Assembly: GCF_012926525.1 (NCBI RefSeq)
Contig: NZ_JABBNI010000014.1
Span: forward strand, 124,001 to 188,000
Direction of reading: 5' to 3'
Source: Clostridium muellerianum
GTDB taxonomy: Bacteria > Bacillota > Clostridia > Clostridiales > Clostridiaceae
DNA length: 64,000 bases
This document shows, in pieces, positions 1-8,888 of this stretch (within the stretch, counting starts at the first letter, position 1; every line of letters starts with the position of its first letter). Made by a program: the position numbers and the translations under genes. Below the pieces are notes generated by a model. That model was not told where the DNA came from and ran no database searches. It was given only the letters and a program-made list of their open reading frames with translations.

Positions 1-1
1 G

Positions 2-31
2 AGAGCCTTTTTTAGGGCTCTTTTATTTTTT
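2..31 (+). terminator. Terminator of an upstream gene outside the window
   Basis: AGAGCC at 2-7 pairs with GGCTCT at 16-21 and a T-rich run follows. This looks like the intrinsic terminator of a plus-strand gene that ends before the window. The rest of 32-186 holds only the leader and ribosome site (AAAGGAGAG) of the next gene. Confidence 0.6.
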
Positions 32-186
32 ACTTAGAAATTCAAGGTACTAATGTAGATAAGGTATTTAATTAAAGCTTATATAGACTTTATTTTATGA
101 ATAAGAAAGGCGGCGGTAATTATAATGAGTATTGAGGATGGTGGTAGTTATTGAGTAACAATTAAATTAAAGGAGAGTGGATTAAA

Positions 187-1905
187 ATGAAATTAGAAAA
201 AACAGTTATAAATAGAAAGCTTGGAGTACTTGATATAATTATATTTTTAATTATTGTATCAATATTATATTTAGCAATTTCTCCAGGTATAAAAGGAAAT
301 GTAAATACTAGTGGAATACAGGTTTCAACAGATATAAGAAATCTTCCAATGTACGTTTTGAAATCAGTTGGTAGGATGACAGGGGCTTACGTCTTATCTT
401 TAATGTTTACTCTTGTGTATGGATACATAGCTGCACATAATGAAAAAGCTGAAAAGGTAATGGTTCCAGTACTGGATATTCTTCAATCCATACCAGTATT
501 ATCATTTTTACCTGCAGTAGTTTTAGGCTTAATAGCATTATTCCCTAGTCATAATATAGGTTTGGAATTATCTTGTATTGTATTAATATTTACTGGGCAG
601 GCTTGGAATATGACCTTTAGCTTCTATAATTCTATAAAAATATTGCCTAAAGATTTAAAAGAAGCTTCTGGAGTATTTGGATTAAATAAATGGCAGAACT
701 TTAAAAAGTTAGAAGTACCCTTTGCTATTATTGGATTAGTTTGGAATAGTATGATGTCTTGGGCAGGTGGCTGGTTCTTTCTTATGGCTTGTGAGATGTT
801 TACATTAAAAGGTAAAGATTTTAGACTTGAAGGTATTGGTTCTTTCTTGCAAACTGCTGCAAGTCAAGGAGACAAGAAAGCATTAGCTTGGGGAATAGCT
901 GCATTAATATTGGTTATTGTAGTTTTAGATCAATTATTTTGGAAGCCAGTAACCGTTTGGGCAGATAAGTTTAAAATGGAACTTACCGAATCTAGTGAAA
1001 TACCTCGTTCATTTGTACTTACACTTTTGAGAAGATCAGTGATTGTCGAGTTTTTGATTGAAAAAGTATATGAACCTGTTGCAGAAAATTTAAATGATGC
1101 TATAGATAGATTTCTTGTAAAGCTTATGAGCAAAGAGAGAACTAAAGGAAAAAAAATAGGATTTACAGTTAGATGTATAGTAAGAGTATTAGTTTATGGA
1201 TTGCTTTTGTATTCAGGATTTAATGCATTTAAACTATTAATGCATCTTTCCAAAAATGAATGGGGAAGGATACTTCCTTCTGTAGGTTATTCATTCTTAA
1301 GAGTTATTGCAGCTCAAGTTATAGCATTAATATGGACAGTACCTGTAGGAGTAGCTATAGGTATGAATAAAAAGGTAGCAAATGTTCTACAACCCATTAT
1401 TCAGGTTGTAGCTTCAATCCCAGCAACTGCACTTTTTCCTGTAATTTTGATATATTTTATGAATAAACTTGGTGGATTAAATATTGCATCAGTGATTTTA
1501 ATGTTAATGGGAACTCAGTGGTACATATTATTTAATGTAATTGCAGGGGCAATGTCTATTCCTGAGGATTTAAAGGCTGCGGCTAAAACCTTTGGCATTA
1601 AAGGATGGAAAAAATGGAAAGTTCTTATACTTCCTTCTATATTTCCTTATCTTTTAACTGGAATGGTAACAGCTACAGGTGGATGCTGGAATGCAAGTAT
1701 TGTATCTGAATATGTTAACTTTGGTGGGAGAACTATATCTACTATAGGACTTGGAGCTCTTATATCAGAAGCTACAGAAAAAGGGAATTATCCTCTTTTA
1801 CTTATAGCAACTATTATCATGTGTATTGTGGTAGTTGGTGTTAATAAAACTCTGTGGAAGAGATTATATATACTGTCAGAAGAAAAATTTAAAATAGAAT
1901 TATAA
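187..1905 (+). CDS. ABC transporter permease, two fused permease domains (NitT/TauT class)
   Basis: This is an inner-membrane permease of a nitrate/sulfonate/bicarbonate-type importer, 572 residues. That is about twice the usual length because two BPD_transp_1 domains are fused. Each half has its own EAA-type loop that contacts the ATPase: DLKEASGVFGLNKW near residue 157 and DLKAAAKTFGIKGW near residue 460. Many hydrophobic segments flank them. The start is supported by AAAGGAGAG about 8 bases upstream. The ATPase gene follows after a few bases, so the two form an operon. No substrate-binding protein gene lies in the visible part of the cluster, so the substrate cannot be inferred. The fusion makes a homodimeric permease unnecessary: one polypeptide could supply both membrane halves. 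Confidence 0.88.
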   Translation: MKLEKTVINRKLGVLDIIIFLIIVSILYLAISPGIKGNVNTSGIQVSTDIRNLPMYVLKSVGRMTGAYVLSLMFTLVYGYIAAHNEKAEKVMVPVLDILQSIPVLSFLPAVVLGLIALFPSHNIGLELSCIVLIFTGQAWNMTFSFYNSIKILPKDLKEASGVFGLNKWQNFKKLEVPFAIIGLVWNSMMSWAGGWFFLMACEMFTLKGKDFRLEGIGSFLQTAASQGDKKALAWGIAALILVIVVLDQLFWKPVTVWADKFKMELTESSEIPRSFVLTLLRRSVIVEFLIEKVYEPVAENLNDAIDRFLVKLMSKERTKGKKIGFTVRCIVRVLVYGLLLYSGFNAFKLLMHLSKNEWGRILPSVGYSFLRVIAAQVIALIWTVPVGVAIGMNKKVANVLQPIIQVVASIPATALFPVILIYFMNKLGGLNIASVILMLMGTQWYILFNVIAGAMSIPEDLKAAAKTFGIKGWKKWKVLILPSIFPYLLTGMVTATGGCWNASIVSEYVNFGGRTISTIGLGALISEATEKGNYPLLLIATIIMCIVVVGVNKTLWKRLYILSEEKFKIEL

Positions 1906-1918
1906 AGGGGTGGAAAAC

Positions 1919-3220
1919 ATGAAGAACATAAAAGAATTTATAAAGGTTAAAGGAATTACAAAATATTTTGGAGGTTCAGATAAACCTACTTTAGAAGATA
2001 TAAATTTAACTATAAACGAAGGTGAGTTCATTGCCATATTAGGACCATCTGGTTCAGGTAAATCAACGCTTTTAAGAACTATAACAGGACTAGTAGAATC
2101 AGATTATGGTGAAGTGGTTTTTGATGGTAAGAAAGTAACTGGAGTAAATCCATATGCTTCTATAGTTTTTCAAACTTTTGCACTTTATCCATGGCTTACT
2201 GTTCGTGAAAATGTTGAATTAGGACTTAAGGCTAAAGGATTTCCCAAAGATTATACAAGAAGAAAAGCTGAAGAACTTATAAGGCTTATAGGTCTTGATG
2301 GATTTGAAGAAGCATATCCAAAGGAACTTTCAGGAGGAATGAGACAAAGGGTAGGATTTGCAAGAGCATTAGCGGTAGAACCAAAGCTGCTTTGCTTAGA
2401 TGAACCTTTTTCGGCACTAGACTTTTTAACTGCTGAAAATTTAAGAACGGAATTAGTTGATCTATGGCAGGAAAAAAGGATGCCTATAAAAAGTATAATA
2501 ATGATCACTCATGGTATCGAAGAGGCAGTACTTATGGCAGATAAGATTGTAATGCTCAGCAGAAATCCTGCACATATAATTGCTGAGATTAAAATAGATC
2601 TTCCGCATCCAAGGAACAGAAAGTCACCGGAATTTGAAAAAATAGTTGATAATGTTTATAAGTTATTAATCAAAGGAAAAACTGAAAATAATGAAGAAAA
2701 GAAATTAAATAAAAGTGTGAGTTCAAACAAAGAAAATGGAGAAAAGCCTATTCAGATTCCAAATGCTCATGTTGGTGTGATGTCTGGTTTACTTGAACTT
2801 ATAGATGATAATGGTGGTAAGATGGATATATATCAGCTAGGGGGAGACTTAATGATGGAAATAGATGATCTTCTTCCTAATATAGAAGGTATATCTATGC
2901 TTAACTTTGCAGAGGTAAAGGAAGGGGATATTTTTATAACTGAGCTTGGAAAAGAATTTGTAGAGTTAGATAAAGATGAAAGTAAAGAACTTTTTAAAAA
3001 GCAGCTGAAGGATATATCTACATTTCGATTAATAATGAATGTTTTAAATAATAAAAGGAATCATACAATGAAAGAAGAATTTTTTAAGGAGTTATTTAAG
3101 CAGCACTTTTCATATAATGAAATTGAAGGAATGATGGATATCATAATTGATTGGGGAAGATATGCTGAACTATTTACTTATGATCATGATTCAGAAGAAC
3201 TTTATATACCATCTTTTTAA
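1919..3220 (+). CDS. ABC transporter ATPase with C-terminal AAA-associated domain
   Basis: ATP-binding subunit of the importer encoded just upstream, 433 residues from the ATG at 1919. A GTG at 1910 is in frame, but AAAGGGG lies directly against it, whereas it is ideally spaced for the ATG. Walker A (GPSGSGKST, about residues 42-50), the signature LSGGM near 137 and Walker B ending LDEPFSALD are all present, as in the SsuB/TauB/NrtD class. After about residue 260 comes a Lys/Glu/Asn-rich linker and then a roughly 150-residue acidic region. This resembles the AAA-associated C-terminal domain found on ATPases paired with fused permeases, and it may regulate transport. The intergenic gap is 13 bases, implying translational coupling. 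Confidence 0.88.
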   Translation: MKNIKEFIKVKGITKYFGGSDKPTLEDINLTINEGEFIAILGPSGSGKSTLLRTITGLVESDYGEVVFDGKKVTGVNPYASIVFQTFALYPWLTVRENVELGLKAKGFPKDYTRRKAEELIRLIGLDGFEEAYPKELSGGMRQRVGFARALAVEPKLLCLDEPFSALDFLTAENLRTELVDLWQEKRMPIKSIIMITHGIEEAVLMADKIVMLSRNPAHIIAEIKIDLPHPRNRKSPEFEKIVDNVYKLLIKGKTENNEEKKLNKSVSSNKENGEKPIQIPNAHVGVMSGLLELIDDNGGKMDIYQLGGDLMMEIDDLLPNIEGISMLNFAEVKEGDIFITELGKEFVELDKDESKELFKKQLKDISTFRLIMNVLNNKRNHTMKEEFFKELFKQHFSYNEIEGMMDIIIDWGRYAELFTYDHDSEELYIPSF

Positions 3221-3297
3221 GATAATTTTTTAGGTTGATGGTTAAGAATAAGCTACACCTATAATCATCAATGTAAGAAGCTTAATATGCAAAAAAA

Positions 3298-3376
3298 TAT
3301 TTTTGTAAGATAACGAAACAGATCCTACAGATAGTTGTGATATCTAAGGATTCTGTTTCTTTATCTTACAAAAATA
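3298..3376. terminator. Long hairpin between convergent genes, likely bidirectional terminator
   Basis: Arms at 3298-3325 and 3348-3376 are complementary over about 28 bp with one mismatch and a one-base bulge, and the loop is 22 bases. T-rich stretches sit at both outer ends. It lies between the convergent ABC ATPase and histidine kinase genes, so termination on both strands fits. The stem is longer than usual, so a MITE-like element is an alternative. Confidence 0.65.
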
Positions 3377-3415
3377 GACTAGTATAGGGTTTTGTTATTT
3401 TTGAAGATACTTTAA

Positions 3416-4645
3416 TTATATTAGAACAGTAAAACAAATTGACCTGCCATCATCACTTCTAACAGAAAGTTTTCCATGATGAGCTTGAACAATGGATTTG
3501 GCAATGGAAAGACCAATTCCATAACCACCAGTTTCTCTGGATCTTGATGAGTCCGACCGATAGAATCTGTCAAATAACTTGTCTAAATTTTGTTTATCAA
3601 TCTCATCAGCTGTATTATATACTTCTAGTTTAGTTCCTTTCTTTGCAGCAGATAGAGAAATTTTAATGGTTCCTTCCTCATTAGAATACTTTACAGCATT
3701 GTCAACAAGAGTAGAAACGAGCTGATTTATGCTACTTTGATCTCCATGTAATTTCAGCCCTGGCTTAATATCCATTAAAAACTTTTTATTCTTTGTTTCT
3801 GCAATAGTTCCAAATTGGCTTGTTGTTTTAGAAACTAAATCACTTAAATCAAAATCAGTAAACACTAATTTAATATTTCCTTCATCCATCTTTGAAAGTG
3901 TAAGTAGATTTTTTATAAGCTTATCCAGACGGGTAATTTGATTTCGAGTGCTGGTAATCCATTCATTTTTACCTCCAGTCAATTCCATTACATCTGTATT
4001 AGCTGAAATAATGGCAAGTGGAGTTTTAATCTCGTGTCCTGCATTTGTAATAAACTGTTTTTGCTTCTCCATATTTTCAATGATGGGATTAATAGCTTTT
4101 TTAGAAAAAATAGATACAAGGACAAACACAAGCAGAAGAGTTACTAATGCAACAGTACATGAAGTAAGTAAAAATAAAGTAGCCATCTGGATTTGACTTC
4201 TACAATCCATAAACACAAGCATGTAGCCATCGGTATTATCTACTACTATATATTTATATATGCCTTTATATCCTCTATTTTTACTGCTACTTAATGCTTT
4301 ATTTACATATGCTGATGCATTGCCTGAAGAAATAGCAGCAATATGGCTTGTATCAATCTCTCGTATACTGCCGTCTTTATTGACTTTTACTACAAAGTAT
4401 CGTGTTTCAAATTGAGTTTCCTCATTCATTTGAAAACCAAACTTAAACTCATTAGGTGGTAGTTTTCCTTTTTCATATATTGGAAATTTTCCGTGATTTT
4501 CCGAAAGAATCTTAAGAGCGCCATTAATTTTGCGATCCATCTGATAAATATTAACTATATTAATGGAGCCAAGAAGAATCACTACAACTAAAGCCAGTGA
4601 AGCCATTGTAATCATAATGAATTTTCTCTGTAATTTTTTAATCAT
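3416..4645 (-). CDS. Sensor histidine kinase
   Basis: Membrane sensor kinase, 409 residues. A first membrane helix lies at about residues 10-32, followed by an extracellular segment of about 130 residues and a second helix at about 158-185. The H box is NAGHEIKTPLAIIS, the phospho-acceptor helix is followed by an ATPase domain with N box VDNAVKYS, and the G region includes GGYGIGLSIAKS. I see no clear HAMP domain. Its start overlaps the stop of the response regulator gene by a few bases (ATGA-type), so the two are co-translated and presumably partners. The stimulus is unknown. The extracellular domain does not match a sensor fold I recognise. Confidence 0.9.
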   Translation of the reverse strand: MIKKLQRKFIMITMASLALVVVILLGSINIVNIYQMDRKINGALKILSENHGKFPIYEKGKLPPNEFKFGFQMNEETQFETRYFVVKVNKDGSIREIDTSHIAAISSGNASAYVNKALSSSKNRGYKGIYKYIVVDNTDGYMLVFMDCRSQIQMATLFLLTSCTVALVTLLLVFVLVSIFSKKAINPIIENMEKQKQFITNAGHEIKTPLAIISANTDVMELTGGKNEWITSTRNQITRLDKLIKNLLTLSKMDEGNIKLVFTDFDLSDLVSKTTSQFGTIAETKNKKFLMDIKPGLKLHGDQSSINQLVSTLVDNAVKYSNEEGTIKISLSAAKKGTKLEVYNTADEIDKQNLDKLFDRFYRSDSSRSRETGGYGIGLSIAKSIVQAHHGKLSVRSDDGRSICFTVLI

Positions 4646-5316
4646 TTACTTTCCTCCAACGTATAGCCAACACCTCTACCTGCCTTTATTTTTACATTAG
4701 CATTTAAGGAAGCCAGTTTTTTACGCAGATAAGAAATGTATACCCACACTACATTAACTTCAGCTTCTGCATCATATCCCCATATTCGTTCCAAAAACTG
4801 TTCTGTAGAAATCAAACATTTTGGATTATTCATTAGCATTTCAAGCATTTGAAATTCTTTATTACCAAGTCTTAGAGATGACTTTTCATTTGATAACTCA
4901 TAGTTTTCTTTGTTAAGGCTAATATTGCCTACTTTAATTAGATTTGGCGTAAATTCAGATTTTCGCCGTGTCATAGCACGAATTCTAGCTAGCAATTCTC
5001 CCATAGCAAAAGGTTTGTTCAAATAATCATCTGCACCTGTATCTAGTCCAAGAATTCGGTCTTCAATTTCAGTCTTTGCAGTAAGCATCAAGATAGGCAT
5101 ATGTATTCCTCTTTTTCTTAAGTTTTCCAATACTTCTAGTCCGTTCATCTTAGGCATCATAATATCTAAAATAACTACATCATAATTTTCTGATAATCCA
5201 TATTCTAATGCATCTGATCCATCATACACAGCATCCACTGAATAATTGTTATGTTTTAAAATGGCAACCAAAGCATTTGATAATTCTTTTTCATCTTCAG
5301 CTAGTAAAATTCTCAT
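4642..5316 (-). CDS. OmpR-family response regulator
   Basis: DNA-binding response regulator of 224 residues. The N-terminal receiver domain begins MRILLAEDEKELSNAL and has the phospho-acceptor in DVVILDIMMPKMNG, the TAK motif and KPFAMGELLARI. A C-terminal winged helix ends with the typical VWVYISYLRKKL and GRGVGYTLE. I chose the ATG at 5316 over an in-frame one at 5337, because GGAG is correctly spaced for it and family members start at this point. The first 20 bases overlap the 3' end of the alarmone synthetase gene in another frame. It is probably activated by the kinase encoded directly downstream. Confidence 0.9.
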   Translation of the reverse strand: MRILLAEDEKELSNALVAILKHNNYSVDAVYDGSDALEYGLSENYDVVILDIMMPKMNGLEVLENLRKRGIHMPILMLTAKTEIEDRILGLDTGADDYLNKPFAMGELLARIRAMTRRKSEFTPNLIKVGNISLNKENYELSNEKSSLRLGNKEFQMLEMLMNNPKCLISTEQFLERIWGYDAEAEVNVVWVYISYLRKKLASLNANVKIKAGRGVGYTLEESK

Positions 5317-5983
5317 ATTTATCTTCTCCATCCTCATGTTGTATTTCTTCTATCATATCTGAAATAGTTTGCAAATTCAAATCTGTTGAAGCAATTTCAT
5401 CTGCACATCGTTTTAATTCTTCAGAAATCATTTTTTCATTAGGAATGTTTTTCTTGTATTTTAACTGGTGCTCTAAACTTGCCCAGCAATCCATTGCAAT
5501 AGTACGTATTTGAATCTCACAGTATACCATTTCAATTCGGTTTTCCAGATGCAATGGTACCTGTAAAATCATATGATAACTACGATATCCATTTGGTTTA
5601 GGATTATGAATATAATCCTTTTCTTTAATAACCTTAATATCCTGTTGATTCTTAAGCATATTTACAATCCAATAAATATCATCCAAGAATGGACAAATAA
5701 CACGTATTCCAGCTGCATCATGGATTTCATTTAAAGCACTCTCCACCGTAACGGGTAAATTTTTTCGTTTTAATTTTTCTTTCATACTCTTAGATGATTT
5801 AATTCTTGCCTTACAATGTTCAATAGGATCTTTACATTGTTGTGCTGCTTTGTATTTTCGAATAATATCCAATCTAGAAATAACTTCAATAATTGCTCCT
5901 TCTAATAGTATATAAGATTCTTTATAAAATTCATGTTCAGGTGATAGTGTTTCACATTTAATGTCATATTTAGACTGTTGCAT
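5297..5983 (-). CDS. Small alarmone synthetase (RelQ/YjbM-like GTP pyrophosphokinase)
   Basis: RelA/SpoT-domain protein of 228 residues without HD hydrolase, TGS or ACT domains, so a synthetase-only enzyme making (p)ppGpp from ATP and GTP/GDP. Visible motifs are KSSKSMKEKLKRK (residues 62-74), IHDAAGIRVICPF (87-99), DYIHNPKPNGYRSYH (123-137) and EIQIRTIAMDCWASLEHQL (156-174). These are the conserved ATP-, GTP- and catalysis-related segments of the family. AAGGAGG precedes the ATG. The gene is first in an operon with a response regulator and a histidine kinase and overlaps the regulator by 20 bases. The link suggests alarmone synthesis is tied to a membrane signal, but no direct regulation can be read from the sequence. 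Confidence 0.9.
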   Translation of the reverse strand: MQQSKYDIKCETLSPEHEFYKESYILLEGAIIEVISRLDIIRKYKAAQQCKDPIEHCKARIKSSKSMKEKLKRKNLPVTVESALNEIHDAAGIRVICPFLDDIYWIVNMLKNQQDIKVIKEKDYIHNPKPNGYRSYHMILQVPLHLENRIEMVYCEIQIRTIAMDCWASLEHQLKYKKNIPNEKMISEELKRCADEIASTDLNLQTISDMIEEIQHEDGEDKYENFTS

Positions 5984-6297
5984 CAGGTATTCCTCCTTGT
6001 GAAATAATCATTTTTAACTCTTGATATAAAGTATACCATCGTAACCTTAAATATACCTTAAAGTATAATATTATAAATAAATATTCCATGCCCTGGAAGA
6101 ATGACAGATTAATTTTAATGCCAAAAAGTAAAGTAATATGGTTTATTGTGGAACTTGGTGGTATAATTTACAGTAAAGCATTTGTATAAAACAATGTATT
6201 AAGACATAATTAACAGGTTGCTACTTTTTAATATGTAATAATGTAGTATGTTTTCTAAATTATAATTTAAGATAGATTGAATTTGAGGAGAAGAACT
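5984..6297. other. Divergent intergenic region
   Basis: This AT-rich gap separates the minus-strand alarmone synthetase operon from the plus-strand MBL hydrolase. It must hold both promoters. I see the two ribosome sites at its edges but no convincing operator, riboswitch or small gene. Confidence 0.5.
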
Positions 6298-7023
6298 ATG
6301 GAATTAAAAAAGTTAACTAATAGAATTTATTATTTACCTAATGAAGAAAAGAATGATAGACCCGTACTTGGATATATATATGGAAATAAATATTCATTGG
6401 CTATAGATGCAGGGAACTCAAGTAAGCATGTTGAAAAATTTTACCAGGAATTAAGAAAGATAAATTTAAGGTTACCGGATTATACTGTTATTACACATTG
6501 GCATTGGGATCATACTTTCGGTATGCACGCAGTATCAGGAAAAACAATTGCAGGACAGATGACAAATAAAAAATTAAAAGAAGTTGCAGCATGGCAATGG
6601 TCCGATGATGATATGAAGAATAGGCTTGAAACAGGTGAAGACATTGAAATGTGTGATACATGTATTAAAGTAGAGTATCCAAACAGGGAAAATATAAAAG
6701 TTATAACTTCAGATGTAGAATTTAGTGGTAGCTTAAAAATTAACTTAGGTGGAATTTGCTTGGAAATAACAGAAGCTAATTCACCGCATTCAGAAGATTC
6801 AGTATTTGTTTATGTACCTGAAGAAAAAACTATTTTTGTTGGTGATGCAGGTTGTGAAGATTTTTATAATAATGATGGAAAATTTGATAAATATAAATTG
6901 GAAAAGTATATAGAATTAATTAGATCATTTGATTTTAATAATTATGTATGGGGCCATGATAAACCAGAAAGCAGGGAAGAAGTATTAAATTATTTAGAAA
7001 ATAAGTTGAAAGATATAAAATAA
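6298..7023 (+). CDS. MBL-fold metallo-hydrolase
   Basis: Metallo-beta-lactamase-fold hydrolase of 241 residues. The zinc-binding signature is THWHWDHTFG near residue 67. Later ligands are likely in NSPHSEDSV (about residue 163), VGDAGCEDF (a metal-bridging Asp) and WGHDKPESR near the C terminus. I chose the ATG at 6298 because GAGGAGAAG sits just upstream. An in-frame start 21 bases earlier lies within and before that ribosome site. The substrate cannot be told from sequence; the family ranges from glyoxalase II to lactonases and phosphodiesterases. It is a single-gene unit followed by a terminator. Confidence 0.85.
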   Translation: MELKKLTNRIYYLPNEEKNDRPVLGYIYGNKYSLAIDAGNSSKHVEKFYQELRKINLRLPDYTVITHWHWDHTFGMHAVSGKTIAGQMTNKKLKEVAAWQWSDDDMKNRLETGEDIEMCDTCIKVEYPNRENIKVITSDVEFSGSLKINLGGICLEITEANSPHSEDSVFVYVPEEKTIFVGDAGCEDFYNNDGKFDKYKLEKYIELIRSFDFNNYVWGHDKPESREEVLNYLENKLKDIK

Positions 7024-7170
7024 TTAGTATATATTTAGTTGAGGTAAACCATATAATAAATTATGTAGACTTTCTTTATAAGTGTTAAAAAAAGCATTAA
7101 TGTTTTAAATATTATCATAATTTAAATAAATTATGATAATATAGGTTTATTAAGATAATATAAATAAGAG

Positions 7171-7206
7171 AAGCTTAGTGCGTTCAACACTAAGCTTTAT
7201 TTTGAG
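7171..7206. terminator. Bidirectional terminator between convergent genes
   Basis: A perfect 10-bp stem (AAGCTTAGTG at 7171-7180 with CACTAAGCTT at 7188-7197) and T-rich flanks. It serves the MBL hydrolase gene on the plus strand. The stop codon of the minus-strand TPR gene lies inside the hairpin. Confidence 0.8.
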
Positions 7207-8149
7207 TTGTTTTAATTATATTAGTGTTGTATGAACTATAATTAGCAACAAATTCCTTAAACGAATTTAGTTTTCTTACATTTTCTAGTTCTTCATCTTC
7301 AAAAATATATTTTAAAAACTGTGGATATAATTTTAAAGCTATAATTATATCTTCACAGGCTTTGCTTTCTTCATTAATCAAAGCATAAAAACAACTCCTG
7401 TTATAGTATAAAAAATGTGCTTCACTACAATTATTAATACCTTTTGATAAAATTTCTATACCTTTTTTTGTATCGTCATATTTATAAATTATTGCTAAAT
7501 TTAAATAACTGTATTCATAATTTGTATCTTTTTCAATTGCTCTTTCATAGAAATTAATGGCTTTTTCTATAATATTAAACTTATAACAAATTACCCCCAT
7601 ATTGAATAAAGCTAAATGATTATTTGGATTTATTTTTAAAGCCTTTGAAAACTTCTTATATGCAAGAGCATTTTCATTTTGTTCCTCATAAATACACCCT
7701 AAATTTAAATTTGCCCAAAAATCAAGAGAGTTCAAACTTAATAGCTTTTCATAAGTTTCTATTGCTAAATCTTTTTCGCCAGATACATCATAAGCATTTG
7801 CTAAGAAAAAGTAAGCTTTATGGTAATTGGGATTTATGTAAATAGCTTTATTGTATAATTTTATAGCTTCTTCATATTTTTCTTCTTCATCATATATTGT
7901 AGCCAAACCATAGTAAGCCCTCTCTTCATAATCATCTATACTTAAAGCTTTTCTATAATATTCCTCAGCTTTTTCTGACTTTCCCAAAGAGTCATATATT
8001 AAGGCTAAATTAATTACTGCATCCACATCTTCACCACTTGAAAGTTCATAAACTTTATTATATAAATCTAATGCTTTAATTAATTTATTTTCTTCAAAGG
8101 CTTTCTCTGCCTTTTCTAAATATTTATTGATTTGTATACTATCTTTCAT
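7190..8149 (-). CDS. TPR-repeat protein
   Basis: Cytoplasmic protein of 319 residues made almost entirely of tetratricopeptide repeats. I count about seven helix pairs with the usual spacing of 34 residues, for example around YYRKALSIDDYEERAYYGLA, LYNKAIYINPNYHKAYFFLA and KFSKALKINPNNHLALFNMG. No signal peptide, membrane helix or enzymatic domain is visible. TPR proteins act as protein-protein scaffolds; no partner is suggested by the neighbours. The last about 60 residues are less regular and may cap the solenoid. Confidence 0.85.
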   Translation of the reverse strand: MKDSIQINKYLEKAEKAFEENKLIKALDLYNKVYELSSGEDVDAVINLALIYDSLGKSEKAEEYYRKALSIDDYEERAYYGLATIYDEEEKYEEAIKLYNKAIYINPNYHKAYFFLANAYDVSGEKDLAIETYEKLLSLNSLDFWANLNLGCIYEEQNENALAYKKFSKALKINPNNHLALFNMGVICYKFNIIEKAINFYERAIEKDTNYEYSYLNLAIIYKYDDTKKGIEILSKGINNCSEAHFLYYNRSCFYALINEESKACEDIIIALKLYPQFLKYIFEDEELENVRKLNSFKEFVANYSSYNTNIIKTTQNKA

Positions 8150-8420
8150 AAATACACTCTTTCTATTAAATTATTTTGTCTTTAGTTCTTTAATTATAAC
8201 ATTTTGATTATTAAAATCACTACATTTAATATTTATTTCTTTATAATGATAGCATTAGATTGCATTGAATCAAAAGTGGTAAAAGGCTATACAGATTCTG
8301 TTTTGGTAGCTACATAATAATTTGTTGGATTTTGCAGTTTCATATAGAAATTATACTGATATTTATCATGGATACTTATAACAAAATGTAATAAATCATA
8401 CTATGTTTATAACATTTTAA

Positions 8421-8507
8421 AATTTGCTAAGATTTTCTGTAGAAATTGAAAACATTGATGATTTATTAATAGATATACAGCAAGCACTTGAAAAATCACG
8501 AAAATAA
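8421..8507 (+). pseudogene. 3' remnant of a Cys/Met-metabolism PLP enzyme
   Basis: Reading from 8421 gives NLLRFSVEIENIDDLLID and then IQQALEKSRK before a stop at 8505-8507. This closely resembles the C-terminus of cystathionine gamma-synthase/gamma-lyase-type enzymes (NLIRLSVGIEDVDDLIADLEQAL-like). The frame upstream is broken by stops and no PLP-lysine region is present, so only the tail survives. The family resemblance is from memory of the consensus. The fragment is short but the match is nearly continuous. Confidence 0.6.
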
Positions 8508-8691
8508 AAACTTATTTAATGAAAAGCAAAAAAAAAATTGATTTAATGTAAAAAAAGATATTGAAAGAGTAATAGTGATTTGATATAATAAAAATATAGC
8601 AAATCTGATATGATGTTTTTAAAATATAGTAAAAAGGTTTGCAGTTTATAAAAAAATAAATATTAACAATTTGCGTGTTACTGATTCGATC
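8508..8691. other. AT-rich spacer, no gene seen
   Basis: With the remnant above and the leader below, this belongs to a 739-base stretch (8150-8888) without an intact gene. A 63-codon minus-strand reading frame crosses it, but it has no ribosome site and the low-complexity composition of chance AT-rich DNA. I see nothing else supportable except that the promoter of the following PTS gene is probably here. Confidence 0.45.
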
Positions 8692-8792
8692 AGGCATGAG
8701 CAAAGGTTGGTTAGATTATATTTATATCTATTTGTACTAGTCGAATAGATATAATATAGTTTTAATTACCTTAGCTCATGCCTTTTGTGTTT
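8692..8792 (+). promoter_or_regulatory. Leader hairpin of the glucose PTS gene, candidate antiterminator-controlled terminator
   Basis: AGGCATGAGC at 8692-8701 pairs with GCTCATGCCT at 8774-8783. The stem continues through AAGG/CCTT, a second helix forms from the AT-rich interior, and TTTTGTGTTTT follows. A long hairpin with a T-run inside the leader, about 100 bases before ptsG, is the layout expected for a GlcT/LicT-type antitermination site. No BglG-family antiterminator gene is in the window, so control in trans is inferred. Confidence 0.5.
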
Positions 8793-8836
8793 TGTAGCAC
8801 AATTAGGTTAGTTGATTAATCAAATTAAGCCTTGAA

Positions 8837-8852
8837 ATGAAAACAATTACAA
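8837..8852 (+). promoter_or_regulatory. Possible cre (CcpA) site before ptsG
   Basis: ATGAAAACAATTACAA fits the cre consensus WTGNAANCGNWWNCAW except that the central CG is CA. It lies 37 bases before the start codon and downstream of the leader hairpin. It is a weak candidate because of the central mismatch. Confidence 0.3.
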
Positions 8853-8888
8853 ATAATATTAGGATAGAAAATTAAGGAGAATAACTAT

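Noticed and set aside
8512-8703. 63-codon minus-strand reading frame
   Set aside because: No ribosome site, low-complexity Phe/Ile/Tyr-rich sequence typical of AT-rich DNA, and it overlaps the ptsG leader hairpin.
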